A stretch of DNA of 64,000 nucleotides, taken from assembly GCA_017849585.1 (NCBI GenBank), contig JAFIGT010000042.1:1-64000 (forward strand). Reading direction: 5' to 3'. The DNA is from Verrucomicrobium sp. (GTDB taxonomy: Bacteria > Verrucomicrobiota > Verrucomicrobiia > Methylacidiphilales > UBA1321). Positions 19,501 to 25,884 of the stretch are shown here, one piece after another (the first letter of the stretch is position 1; every line of letters starts with the position of its first letter). The notes under the pieces were generated by a model. That model was given only the letters and a program-made list of their open reading frames with translations, was not told the DNA's origin and did not search any database. The position numbers were made by a program, and so were the translations under genes.

Positions 19501-19640
19501 CCGTACCCGAGCTCACCCCCGCGATACCGCCGACATTCTGCACCCCATTGACGACACCACTCACTGTGCTGGATAAAATCGATCCCGAATTGGAGCCAAC
19601 CAACGCGCCCGTATTGGTGCCACCCGTGATCGACACATTG
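11877..19640 (-). repeat. Tandem GLUG-type repeat array, about 7.8 kb
   Basis: Degenerate repeats of about 66-81 bases encode GG(I/L)(A/V)G-N--G-(I/V)--S-NSG-V-G units. At roughly 75 bases each this gives about 100 units. Most units differ at many synonymous and non-synonymous positions, so the array is old rather than freshly amplified. The repeats also create long meaningless open frames on the plus strand. Confidence 0.85.
13614..18404 (-). CDS. GLUG-repeat exoprotein, fragment 3 (largest)
   Basis: These 1596 residues are nearly pure GLUG-type repeats of about 22-27 residues with the pattern GGIAG-N-GTIS-NSGTVSG-YV. Composition is dominated by Gly, Ser, Thr, Asn and Val, with almost no Cys, Lys or Arg, as in secreted beta-solenoid adhesins. 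The N-terminal MVGGTVTGTAYVGGLVGEN is in mid-repeat, so this is not a natural start: the frame was lost a few bases upstream, where the preceding piece runs into TAA. It ends at an in-frame TGA (a GGA Gly codon would restore the repeat). Extracellular adhesion or matrix function is inferred from the family. Confidence 0.75.
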   Translation of the reverse strand: MVGGTVTGTAYVGGLVGENVGGGVVKQSVFVGTTSGLYFVGGAVGRNYYTNSLVDQVYVTGTVTGSSTVGGVIGLNLQNATVSNSSFSGTVTNTGSYTGGIVGFNDGGNITNVTNSGTVSGAYYVGGIAGQNSGGVLVNTITNVTNTGTVIATGSYVGGILGYNTSTYSISSLYNSGSVVSTNGHDVGGIVGWNNSTISGAVNTGTVSGTDSIGGIAGFNENGGAILGSYSTGTVTSSSYSAGGIVGYNFMGGSVINSSASGFITAGSGQAGGIVGLNDGTVSGSIASATVSSGQSVGGIVGANSGGTVETSTSSGTVSGIYYIGGIVGLNSGGTLSNTVHTGQVSGTGDIGGIVGFNEGVVSSSLNSGSVTGTNFTGGLVGDNNDSGSVKDSLNTGTVSGTNNFTGGIAGSNRGTISNSGSTGAVAGNHYTGGLVGYNTGIINTSSNAGTLQGTGDFTGGLVGAYVGGVISNSTNSSTVTGVNYVGGIAGVVSASATLNGVANSRSVVGTGSYVGGIAGANYGTIANSSNSGTLSGVYGLGGIVGYNASTGTVTGSTNLSAIAANTNASTIGGIAGVNAGSIQYSTNAGTVSGKVNVGGIAGLNDTAGVISTTLNNGKVSGTTFVGGIAGVNNGLLNGLSTTSSVTISGTYGVGGLVGYNTGTVSSSYNRSTLAAGSGASFFGGLVGSNSGTILSSSNAGAITATGAMMIGGLAGVNSATISGSINAGIITVTNTSFVGGVVGLNNGWVIGNTNSGVLNGSYSISVLGGIAGYNGVGATISGNVNTAAVSASTNAMHIGGVVGYSYGTITSSSNQGSVSVYGALPTNIGGVAGQNLGYILVSSKTGAIAGDANAQNIGGIVGYNNAATVSASVNGGAVTGGTNSFYIGGLVGSNSGWISGSTNNGAISALSGSSGIGGLVGASQSSGGTASIINNINSGAVQATTGSVSIGGLVGYLADGTLSGNVNALAGIVTVTSGGQAGGFVGYNSGIIENNVNYATVTATNTDNVGGLVGFNTATIRNNSNSGTLNGAGIGVNYGGIAGWNYYGGYIENNTNSGTINAGVDYVGGIAGVNLSVITNSRNLASVNGRNFTGGIVGQSSISGRIYSSSNSGSVNGLTNVGGIAGDNNTATLSGVYNSGTVSGTQYTGGLAGSNTAGFLINSTVSGAHITGTQYVGGLIGVNNSSTVLNNTVTATVTGSGRVGGAIGSNTSGTFSGMNVTAGVYSTGDYLGRLIGWNNSSQVLTNSTFSGTVSGVNYVGGAIGTTMSNTVSNLIVNATVIGSNTVGGLIGNNFAATLQNSTFTGTVSGVGYVGGAVGYNNSSSTINNVTVSGTVTASGVNVGGIAGYAQNSTISNSLNTASVTGSSLVGGIVGTSTGAARILTSTNSGQVYGLTIVGGVAGQNDATISSSMNSGSVSGATNSVGGIAGFNNGLLSGVTNTGAVSASSTVGGIAGYNSGTIANATNSGTVSGVNYVGGIVGRVTISAVITNSANAGQVTGTSYVGGIVGHMMTGTLSGVTNTGTVSGVDNVGGIAGSSIVGSSILNATNSGVVMGAGSYTGGIAGYQSTGTISGSVNTATISGNYYVGGVAGAST

Positions 19641-19684
19641 GCGAGAGTCACATTCTGGACGGTCCCGGTACTACGACCAAACAA
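18404..19684 (-). CDS. GLUG-repeat exoprotein, fragment 2
   Basis: These 426 residues begin MFGRSTGTVQNVTLANVSIT, the usual sequence just after the leading DVGLFG motif at the start of a GLUG array. The preceding codons in this frame read TINRSSSNDVGLFG, but the upstream piece reaches them one base out of phase. The piece ends NFGGTGSG then TAA, and the repeat resumes in the next frame within a few codons. Part of the interrupted 11448-21498 gene; it has no export signal of its own. Confidence 0.7.
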   Translation of the reverse strand: MFGRSTGTVQNVTLANVSITGGTNTGALVGSNSGSILSSTVSGVVNGVQNVGGIAGVSSGTVASTINNSTVSGGYYIGGVVGMNTTSGRIIGSSNSGAVSATGNVVGGIAGWNNGVVDGASNSGTVSGTNIVGGIAGYNAWQVLNSTNSGSVGGTYQVGGIAGINLSTLSGVYNLGTVTNSNDATGGLVGNNLVTGTVVNSTNSGRVFGTGSDIGGIAGYNAGTLSGVINVATVSSPSGPVGNYVGGIAGRNATSGRIMNVTNSGQVNGFTPVGGIAGFNAGSLSNAINTGTISGGTYVGGIAGVNSGSGVITNSTHGGKVSGARNVGGLVGWNNAGATLSSSVVSSGSVILGTSDNIGGAVGANQSALVSNVTVSASVSSPGNNVGGIVGMNNATVSAVNFTGTVSGYSYVGGAIGYNFGGTGSG

Positions 19685-21498
19685 GCCGACATCATTCGAT
19701 GACGACCGGTTGATCGTCTCGAATAGGTCGCCCCGTTAAACGTGCCGGTATACGCATCCGCCGCCGAACCGATCGACACAAAACCCGCTCCGCTGTTCCA
19801 CGTCGCCGTGCCGGAGGCATTAATGTTTCCACCCAACTGATAGGAATAGGTCATCGGCGAATAGGCCATGCCCTGTAATCCATAGACATCCATGAGAATG
19901 TACGGATCGAGTGTCGCGCCCGTCCCACCCGTCGCGCGCAAAAACTGTACGCCGTTGGAGAGAGCAAAATTATTGAGCACCGTGAAGGCGGGCAATGCGC
20001 CCAGTTGGGACCATTGTCCCTGCATCAGCCGGAAATCCTTGATGTAAATCGCACCATCCGCCGTGATCGAGGACGCCGCATTCGCCGCATTCAAAACCAA
20101 GGTGCCATTCGTTGCGGTGATGGTGCCATTGAGAATGATGGAGTTTCCCGCGCCCAACGAAAGGATCGTCGCGGCCGACCAATCCAGCGCCGCCCCGGCA
20201 TTCAACGTAATATTCTCCGTGCCGCCACCCGTGGCATTCGCCGTGGAGATGGTAAAGTTACCCAAACCCAACTGGGCATTGACGTATCCATCGTTGAACG
20301 TGTTGAAATCAATCGCCGCATTCGGTCCGCTCTGAATCGTGACCGCGCCGGGATCGATCAACAAACTGCCCCACGCGCCATGGTTCGCCCGCAAATCCAC
20401 ATGGCCCGAGATCAAGACCTGATTGTAACCGCTCAACTCCGCGAAACCACCATCGCCTCCCAGTTCGCCACCGCGCGCGCTGCCCGTGCCCGCAAAAATC
20501 AAAGTATCCGTCGCGATAATGTCCGCCGTGCCGCCGGAACCGGTGCCCTCGCCGTCCACGTCGAAGGACGAGCCCGAGGTAAATTCAATATCCTTCGCGT
20601 TGACCTTGATCGCACCGCCGTCGCCATTGGCTTTCTTCGCCGCGAGAGTCCCGCTGTTGAGAATCTTGCCACCGTTCGCCGCAAGTATGATCTTACCACC
20701 CACGTTGGCCACACCCGTCGCGCGGACCGTCCCGCCATTATTGATCGCCAGCGCGTACGCATTGCCACCCGCCGCTTTCAATTCCACCTGAGCGGCGTGA
20801 ATCGCCCCCATGTTCGACACCGAGCCGTTGGACCCCGTCCCGATAAAAAGCCGCTCGTCCCCTTCCTGCTGCAGCCACACATCATGACCGCCCGCCAATC
20901 CCGCCGTTCCATTCGAAGCCGTGATGGTCCCTTCATTGATTACCTGCGCCGCGATCAGGTACACGTTGCCCCGCACGGAATTGATCGTGCCTTTATTGAC
21001 GACCGAAGCATTTGAGTCGCCTACGAAATGAAGCTTCCCGCCCGCCATGAACTCGTCATTGGCCACATTAAGCGTGCTTGCTAAAAATCCCGCCGTATTG
21101 ATCACGCCGCTAGACCCAATCAGCACCCCGTTGGGATTGATCAGATAAACGCGGCCATTCGCCTGCAGGCTTCCGTAAATTTCAGAAAGATTACCGCCCA
21201 CCACTCGGTTCAGGACCGCGCTATCCGCCCCCGGCTGGATGAACTTGGTGAGTTCCCCCATGGAAATGGAAAACCCTTGCCAGTTGATGATGGCATACTG
21301 ACTGCCCTGATTGACCGTCAGAGTATTACCTGCCGCATTAATACTGGCGCTACCGCCTACTACTTCGCCACCTGTGGGATTCGCATACAGCAAAGCGGGG
21401 CTCAATTGCCAACTCAAAACCAATGCAAAAAAGAAAGCATTGGCCAGACGTCCAGATTGTCCATATCGCAGTCCTTTTTTCCATCGCGTCAGATTCAT
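19648..21498 (-). CDS. GLUG exoprotein N-terminal piece: filamentous haemagglutinin N-terminal (TPS) domain
   Basis: From ATG 21498 the protein has a signal peptide (hydrophobic FFFALVLSWQLSPALLYA near residue 22-40), then a haemagglutination-activity domain: NWQGFSISMGELTKFIQP, AVLNRVVGGNLSEIYGSLQA and the diagnostic YLINPNGVLIGSSG near residue 120. Beta-helical repeats follow to about 600. This is the two-partner-secretion domain recognised by an outer-membrane TpsB transporter. The frame ends in a short off-frame tail (RRSTGRHRMMSACLVVV) because a base is missing near 19715. A longer frame opening at 21570 lacks signal character in its extra 24 residues. Alone, this piece could still be secreted as a short product. 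Confidence 0.82.
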   Translation of the reverse strand: MNLTRWKKGLRYGQSGRLANAFFFALVLSWQLSPALLYANPTGGEVVGGSASINAAGNTLTVNQGSQYAIINWQGFSISMGELTKFIQPGADSAVLNRVVGGNLSEIYGSLQANGRVYLINPNGVLIGSSGVINTAGFLASTLNVANDEFMAGGKLHFVGDSNASVVNKGTINSVRGNVYLIAAQVINEGTITASNGTAGLAGGHDVWLQQEGDERLFIGTGSNGSVSNMGAIHAAQVELKAAGGNAYALAINNGGTVRATGVANVGGKIILAANGGKILNSGTLAAKKANGDGGAIKVNAKDIEFTSGSSFDVDGEGTGSGGTADIIATDTLIFAGTGSARGGELGGDGGFAELSGYNQVLISGHVDLRANHGAWGSLLIDPGAVTIQSGPNAAIDFNTFNDGYVNAQLGLGNFTISTANATGGGTENITLNAGAALDWSAATILSLGAGNSIILNGTITATNGTLVLNAANAASSITADGAIYIKDFRLMQGQWSQLGALPAFTVLNNFALSNGVQFLRATGGTGATLDPYILMDVYGLQGMAYSPMTYSYQLGGNINASGTATWNSGAGFVSIGSAADAYTGTFNGATYSRRSTGRHRMMSACLVVVPGPSRM

Positions 21499-21570
21499 AA
21501 AGCTCGTTTGGTTTCGTATTTTTCCACTCGCGTGAATCGGCACGATAATAATGGGACGCCATAAGTCCAA

Positions 21571-21834
21571 GCCATATTGTATCTACAACATCTCATATAA
21601 GAGTTACTTGATACATCAAGTTATCTACTATTCAAAACTTATGGATGTAGCTGTATTGGAAGTCATAACGCGAATTCCAAATCTCGCTGATAATTAGCCA
21701 CTTAAATATTGCACTAAAGAATCTAATATCGAGATAAATCATTACCGACACCACAACAAGGCAAAATGAGACAATATTTCCCACATCGGTCTGCGAAGCG
21801 CTTTATAACGCTGTGTGAAGAAAGGCGAGGTGAG
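21571..21834. promoter_or_regulatory. AT-rich intergenic region with 16-bp palindrome at 21606-21621
   Basis: This 264-base stretch upstream of the giant exoprotein gene is far more AT-rich than its neighbours and contains no gene. ACTTGAT-AC-ATCAAGT (21606-21621) is a perfect palindrome about 110 bases before the exoprotein ATG and could be an operator. Nothing else can be assigned. Confidence 0.4.
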
Positions 21835-22563
21835 CTATTGCGCTAGGTCGCGACCATGCGCTTTAATCCAGCGCTCGGACGCCTCAAAGTCGGGACAGAC
21901 TTCGGCCACTTGCGCCCAGTAACGCCGGGAATGATTCATCTCCCGGGTGTGCATCAACTCATGGAGAATGATGTAATCTTTCACAGCTGGCGGCATTTGA
22001 ATGATCCGCCAGTTCAAGGAAATCGTGCCGCGAACGGAACACGATCCCCATCGCGAACGTTGATTGCGGACGGTGACTCGACCGATTCGACAACCATGTT
22101 GCCGCGCGAAAGCGACGACCTGGCCGGGTAATTCGTACTGTGCGATCTTCAGCAATTGCGCTTCCACCTGTCGGCGAAGTGATACCCCTTTGCGCAAGGG
22201 AATACGCTCCCCAGCGAAGACCGCAAAACGCTCCTCCTCTACGTCCACCCGCACTTTCTCACCCCGGAAAAAGAATTCCACGCCCGGACGCCACTCCCAA
22301 GTTTCTTTGGGATGCGCCTGCCATTTCTGATATTGCTGGAGCAACCAGGGCTTATTCTCTTCGAGAAAAAGTCGGGCCTGTCGCAGGGAACCGCGACGGG
22401 GAATCGTCACGCGTGCGACACCATCCGCCCGCAACCTCAAAAGATAACGGCGCGCCCGTTCATGGTGGTGAAATTCAATCGCCACCTGCCGCGTGGCATC
22501 CAGTTGCAGCACCGTCGGCGGCGTGGCGTCGTCCTTTTTCGCCCATAGAAAATCCAGCTGCAC
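21835..22563 (-). CDS. YgjP-like metallopeptidase domain protein (M48-related)
   Basis: The 242-residue cytoplasmic protein carries a zinc-peptidase motif, HELMHTREMNH: His201, Glu202 and His205, with His211 as likely third ligand. This is preceded by the family phrase VRNQRSRWGSCSVRGTISLNW (about 165-185). These are hallmarks of the YgjP/DUF45 family, relatives of SprT and M48 peptidases; the physiological substrate is not established. Length is normal for the family (about 230-250). The gene stands alone on the minus strand, with 48 bases between its start and the stop of the isomerase gene upstream. Family confidence is high, biological role unknown. Confidence 0.85.
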   Translation of the reverse strand: MQLDFLWAKKDDATPPTVLQLDATRQVAIEFHHHERARRYLLRLRADGVARVTIPRRGSLRQARLFLEENKPWLLQQYQKWQAHPKETWEWRPGVEFFFRGEKVRVDVEEERFAVFAGERIPLRKGVSLRRQVEAQLLKIAQYELPGQVVAFARQHGCRIGRVTVRNQRSRWGSCSVRGTISLNWRIIQMPPAVKDYIILHELMHTREMNHSRRYWAQVAEVCPDFEASERWIKAHGRDLAQ

Positions 22564-22611
22564 AATGAAAACGTAGCGTAGATCCGGTTCTGTCCAAACC
22601 TTTTTGGCAGA

Positions 22612-23373
22612 TCAAGTCTTCAGCCAGCTGCGCAGTGTGGCCACTTCGCGTGCAAGGACGGCCGGATCATCTTTCGGCACGAACTCCAACAGAAGGTCCG
22701 GATTCTTCCCAGCCTGACGCAGCACCGCTAGGTATTGCCGCCAGCGCTCAACTCCCTCTGCCAGCGGCAAGCGCGTTCCCGCATCCGGCCACCAGTGGAA
22801 AACATGCACGTTACTAAGACGATCGAGCACCGAATGCAAACTGGTCAGGCACGTTTCGAGACTCTCACCGTTGTACGGCTGCCAGAGTGTGGTGACGGCC
22901 GGATGCACTGTCGCATCGAGTAACGCGCGGGCCGGGGCCGTCCCATCCGTCAAAGTCCCCCCATGGTATTCGTAAGCGATCTTGATTTGAGCGGCGTGAG
23001 CCAGACCGGCGATGCGCAGCGCATCGGCAATCACCCGCTGTCGATACGATTCATCAGCCTCTGCAGAAGCTTTATTTCCTGCCCACACGCGAATTATGGG
23101 CGCCCCCAGCGCGACGGCACTTTCGAGCACGTTTTCAAAAGGTAATCCATCGGCCTCGCTGACGGCCAATCGATAGTACGAACCGTACGCCGCCACGGAT
23201 AGCCCCGCATCGCGAGTCAGACTCGCCACCAGCCGGGCGCGGGCAAGATCCCCATGCGGCACATGCACGTCACCACCCCACTCGAGGCATTCCACGCCTG
23301 CCTCACGAGAAAGCGACACGACATCCTCGGGGCTGAGCTTACGATAAGTCACCGAAACAAGTCCAATACGCAT
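22612..23373 (-). CDS. Sugar phosphate isomerase/epimerase family TIM-barrel protein
   Basis: The 253-residue protein has the xylose-isomerase-like/AP endonuclease 2 TIM-barrel pattern: MRIGLVSVTYR at strand 1, ECLEWGGDVHVPHGD at strand 2, PIIRVWAGN, IKIAYEYHGG (metal-ligand Glu/His region), and LLLEFVPKDDP near the end. Such enzymes isomerise or epimerise free or phosphorylated sugars, inositols or hydroxypyruvate using a divalent metal. It starts 19 bases after the stop of the 2-hydroxyacid dehydrogenase on the same strand, so the two are likely cotranscribed and act in one sugar or sugar-acid pathway. The exact substrate is unknown. Confidence 0.8.
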   Translation of the reverse strand: MRIGLVSVTYRKLSPEDVVSLSREAGVECLEWGGDVHVPHGDLARARLVASLTRDAGLSVAAYGSYYRLAVSEADGLPFENVLESAVALGAPIIRVWAGNKASAEADESYRQRVIADALRIAGLAHAAQIKIAYEYHGGTLTDGTAPARALLDATVHPAVTTLWQPYNGESLETCLTSLHSVLDRLSNVHVFHWWPDAGTRLPLAEGVERWRQYLAVLRQAGKNPDLLLEFVPKDDPAVLAREVATLRSWLKT

Positions 23374-23392
23374 GATCGATTCCCCGTTCCGA

Positions 23393-24439
23393 TTAGGCCA
23401 TGCGCGCGAGCATTGCTTGTGTGATTTGATAACGAAGGGGTGCCTTGTTCAGGTAACGGCGCATTTCCTCGATCATCCAGTCGCCCATCCGCGTCACTTC
23501 GCTGCCCATGCTGCCGGCGATATGCGGCGTGAGGATGATATTCTCGAGTTGATACAGCGGTGAACCCTCCACTGGCGGCTCAGGATACGTGACATCCAGA
23601 ATAGCGGTCAAATCGTCCCGCTCCTTCAGCACGCGGCAGAGATCGGGCTCGTTCACGATGGCACCACGCGAGGTATTGATAAACGTTGCACCGGGTTTCA
23701 TCAGGCGCAGCAGACGTTCATTCACCAGATTTTCCGTCTCGGGAATCCATGGGGAATGCAGCGTCACCACATCCGAGCGGCGAAAAAGCTCCTCAAGGGA
23801 GACCAGCTCCACGCCCAGTTCCTCCGCCATGTCCTTCGGCGCAAACGGATCGTAAGCGATCAAATTCAGTTCGAAGCGCGACAACATCTGTGCCACGGAA
23901 CGCCCCACCGCGCCCAAGGAAACAATCCCCACCGTCGAATGGTAGGTTCCCGGAACACCCTCCTCCATCCGCTTCCAGGTTTTAGTTTGGCGCACATCCC
24001 GCGCCATACTCCAAAACCGTTTCAAGCTCATCAGCACGGTGGAAATCGTATACTCCGCCACCGGAATCGCATTGGCGGTCGCGGCGCTACTGACTACCAC
24101 CGGCCTCGCATAGGAAGCGTCCGTCACAAATCCCTTCACCGTTCCCGCCGCGTAAAAGTTCGCTTTCAGCTTCGGGAACGCCGCGAGAAACTTTTCGTCC
24201 ATCTGCGGCATGCCCCACGTGGAAAGTATGAGATCCGCCTGCCGCGTGATCTCCGGGTAGTCCATCCAATTATTCAGGGTCAACTCCGTCGTAGAGAGGG
24301 ATCCCAGTTTGGCCAATTCGGTCCGGGCAGCACTCGAATAAGCCAACCCCAAGGCCTGGGGTTGACCGATCATGACGATAAACGGTTTGTTTTTTTCAGT
24401 GGGAACAGAAGAAGAGGAATCAATAACAGGCGTAGTCAC
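23393..24439 (-). CDS. D-isomer specific 2-hydroxyacid dehydrogenase family protein
   Basis: This 348-residue NAD-dependent dehydrogenase has a Rossmann glycine motif (VGIVSLGAVGRSVAQML near 169-185), the catalytic Arg in NTSRGAIVNE, the Glu in DVTYPEPP and the catalytic His in TPHIAGSMGSE. Family members interconvert 2-keto acids and D-2-hydroxy acids (for example glyoxylate/glycolate or hydroxypyruvate/glycerate). The frame starts at GTG 24439; no ATG lies near, and the first about 15 residues are low-complexity. It is upstream of the sugar isomerase gene, consistent with a sugar-acid pathway controlled by nearby AraC regulators. The substrate cannot be fixed. Confidence 0.85.
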   Translation of the reverse strand: MTTPVIDSSSSVPTEKNKPFIVMIGQPQALGLAYSSAARTELAKLGSLSTTELTLNNWMDYPEITRQADLILSTWGMPQMDEKFLAAFPKLKANFYAAGTVKGFVTDASYARPVVVSSAATANAIPVAEYTISTVLMSLKRFWSMARDVRQTKTWKRMEEGVPGTYHSTVGIVSLGAVGRSVAQMLSRFELNLIAYDPFAPKDMAEELGVELVSLEELFRRSDVVTLHSPWIPETENLVNERLLRLMKPGATFINTSRGAIVNEPDLCRVLKERDDLTAILDVTYPEPPVEGSPLYQLENIILTPHIAGSMGSEVTRMGDWMIEEMRRYLNKAPLRYQITQAMLARMA

Positions 24440-24499
24440 AGCAGTTCCGACTCTAGGAAGAGGGATACTTTTTGACGAGTCTTGTTTTTACCTTCGGCT

Positions 24500-24871
24500 C
24501 TACGATGCCAGAGCCGCCCGCGCCTTCGCCGCCACATTCTCAATCACCGGTTCGGCTTCGGGAGTCTGCCCTTTCATGAACCCCAGAGAAGAGAGATCCA
24601 AGGCCTGAGTCACGGTCAGTCCCGCTTGCTCCAATGTTTTACGCGCACAGCATTGAGCACATCCGTCTATAACCAAAATCCGTTCCGCTTCGCGCGTGTT
24701 AAGCAGAAAACTTTCCGTGCAGGCACCAATTCCAGCGATACAATACATTTTTCCGACACCTTCGCGGGTGAGTCGTCTCGCCACGCGATCCGACACCCCT
24801 CCAACGTCCGAACCGCCCGAGCAGGAGAAAATCAACGTCTTGTTCGCAGGAAGAAAAGAATTTGTTGCCAT
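24500..24871 (-). CDS. DGC-domain putative zinc-binding protein
   Basis: The small 123-residue protein has conserved cysteines in IFSCSGGSDVGG (Cys17), YCIAGIGAC (Cys44, Cys51) and VIDGCAQCCARKTLE (Cys71, Cys74, Cys75). The last is the D-G-C signature that names the DGC family, proposed to bind zinc or another metal. No enzyme activity is known for the family. It ends 60 bases before the dehydrogenase start and follows the AraC gene by 27 bases on the same strand, so it may be the first gene controlled with that regulator. Cytoplasmic; no signal peptide. Confidence 0.78.
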   Translation of the reverse strand: MATNSFLPANKTLIFSCSGGSDVGGVSDRVARRLTREGVGKMYCIAGIGACTESFLLNTREAERILVIDGCAQCCARKTLEQAGLTVTQALDLSSLGFMKGQTPEAEPVIENVAAKARAALAS

Positions 24872-24898
24872 GTTTCCATTCTTCCAAATTTCGCCACA

Positions 24899-25813
24899 TC
24901 AATCACGCCTTTTATCACTTTCATCCGTACGATAAATTTGCTGATACGCCCTCGGCGATACCCCCATCTCCGCATGAAAAGAGCGTGCAAAATGAGCGCC
25001 GTCCGCAAACCCAAGTTCATACGCCACGCTGGTCACCGACCGGCCCGGATCCAACAACAACGTGCAGGCCACATGGATACGGCGACGCTGATAGTATCGC
25101 TCCAGACTCATTCCAATGTGCATCTTGAATTTGCGCGACGCGTGACGTCGCGACAGCCCAGTGCGACGCACCACCTGATCCATCAGCAATGCCCGGCGCT
25201 CCGCCAGAGCCATTTCCACCTCGTCCAGCAATTGCCTCACCTCGGCAGGCACGACCCAATCAGCTACACCTTCCACAGTCCCAAACGCCCTTGCACTCCG
25301 ATACAAAAAGCGCAAAAAAGTCGTCCGCAAATAAAATGCCGATGGTTGCGGAAGACTCAACTCCCGCTGCATATCCTCCAGATCATGACGCGACGCCTCA
25401 CGCTCCAACGCGTTCAGTTGAAACAGCGGCACCTCCTGCCAAGCCGGACGCTTGAATAAACTCTGGAAAAGAAAAAGCGGCATCAACCTCCCCCCGTCCG
25501 CATAAACGCGCAGATCGCTCAGCAGCCATTCGCTCAGATAATACACATTGGTTGAAATCAGTCCGCGCGTTTTCTCAAACGCATGCACCTGCCCCGGCAT
25601 AATCACGATCATTGACCCCGCCCTCAATGGCTGCACTCCCACCCTCGTCCGATGCCAACCGCGGCCTGACCAGATGATACTGATCTCTGCGAACTCATGA
25701 TCATGCGGCGGATAATCTATCTGCCGTATACCCGGCTGCACACGCACGGGTCGGCGCGATTCCAACCGCACTTGTTCCTGACTGATGCAAAAATGAGGAA
25801 GGAGCTTCGGCAT
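24899..25813 (-). CDS. AraC family transcriptional regulator
   Basis: An N-terminal cupin-like sensing domain (HDHEFAEISIIWSGRGWH, GSMIVIMPGQVHAF) is followed by two helix-turn-helix motifs (RRTGLSRRHASRKFKMHIGM and SVTSVAYELGFADGAHFARSFHAEMGVSP). I use ATG 25813 because the 33 extra bases of the longer frame (ATG 25846) contain a TATAAT box that reads better as promoter. It is divergent from the ADP-ribosylglycohydrolase gene (71-base gap) and upstream of the DGC gene. Such regulators usually activate the neighbouring sugar genes when the cupin binds a sugar; the ligand is unknown. Confidence 0.9.
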   Translation of the reverse strand: MPKLLPHFCISQEQVRLESRRPVRVQPGIRQIDYPPHDHEFAEISIIWSGRGWHRTRVGVQPLRAGSMIVIMPGQVHAFEKTRGLISTNVYYLSEWLLSDLRVYADGGRLMPLFLFQSLFKRPAWQEVPLFQLNALEREASRHDLEDMQRELSLPQPSAFYLRTTFLRFLYRSARAFGTVEGVADWVVPAEVRQLLDEVEMALAERRALLMDQVVRRTGLSRRHASRKFKMHIGMSLERYYQRRRIHVACTLLLDPGRSVTSVAYELGFADGAHFARSFHAEMGVSPRAYQQIYRTDESDKRRD

Positions 25814-25884
25814 GGCCAAATTATTCAAATTATACCACCGTATCATGCAAGCATTCTTTTTGTCCTTTAGGCAGACTTCGCCTT

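Larger units (their letters stand above)
11448..21498 (-). pseudogene. Giant GLUG-repeat exoprotein gene, interrupted by two frameshifts and two stops
   Basis: Five consecutive reading-frame pieces together encode one exoprotein of about 3350 residues: signal peptide, haemagglutination-activity (TPS) domain, about 100 GLUG-type repeats and a non-repeat tail. The joints are: frame loss near 19715 (one base missing), frame loss near 18410 (one base missing), in-frame TGA at 13614-13616 and in-frame TAG at 11820-11822. Across both stops the sequence stays in frame and continues the motif (NSSNSGTVTG after the first, MRDPATFIGAGWNFTNTW after the second). Family knowledge: such proteins are secreted adhesins or matrix fibres. 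True decay or sequence error are both possible. No TpsB transporter is nearby. Confidence 0.8.

Noticed and set aside
11820-19684. GLUG array considered as a CRISPR-like or DNA-level repeat array
   Set aside because: Units vary in length and sequence, have no constant repeat with unique spacers, and are explained by the protein motif.
25814-25846. Eleven-codon N-terminal extension of the AraC regulator
   Set aside because: The segment contains TATAAT and reads as promoter; ATG 25813 gives a normal AraC start.
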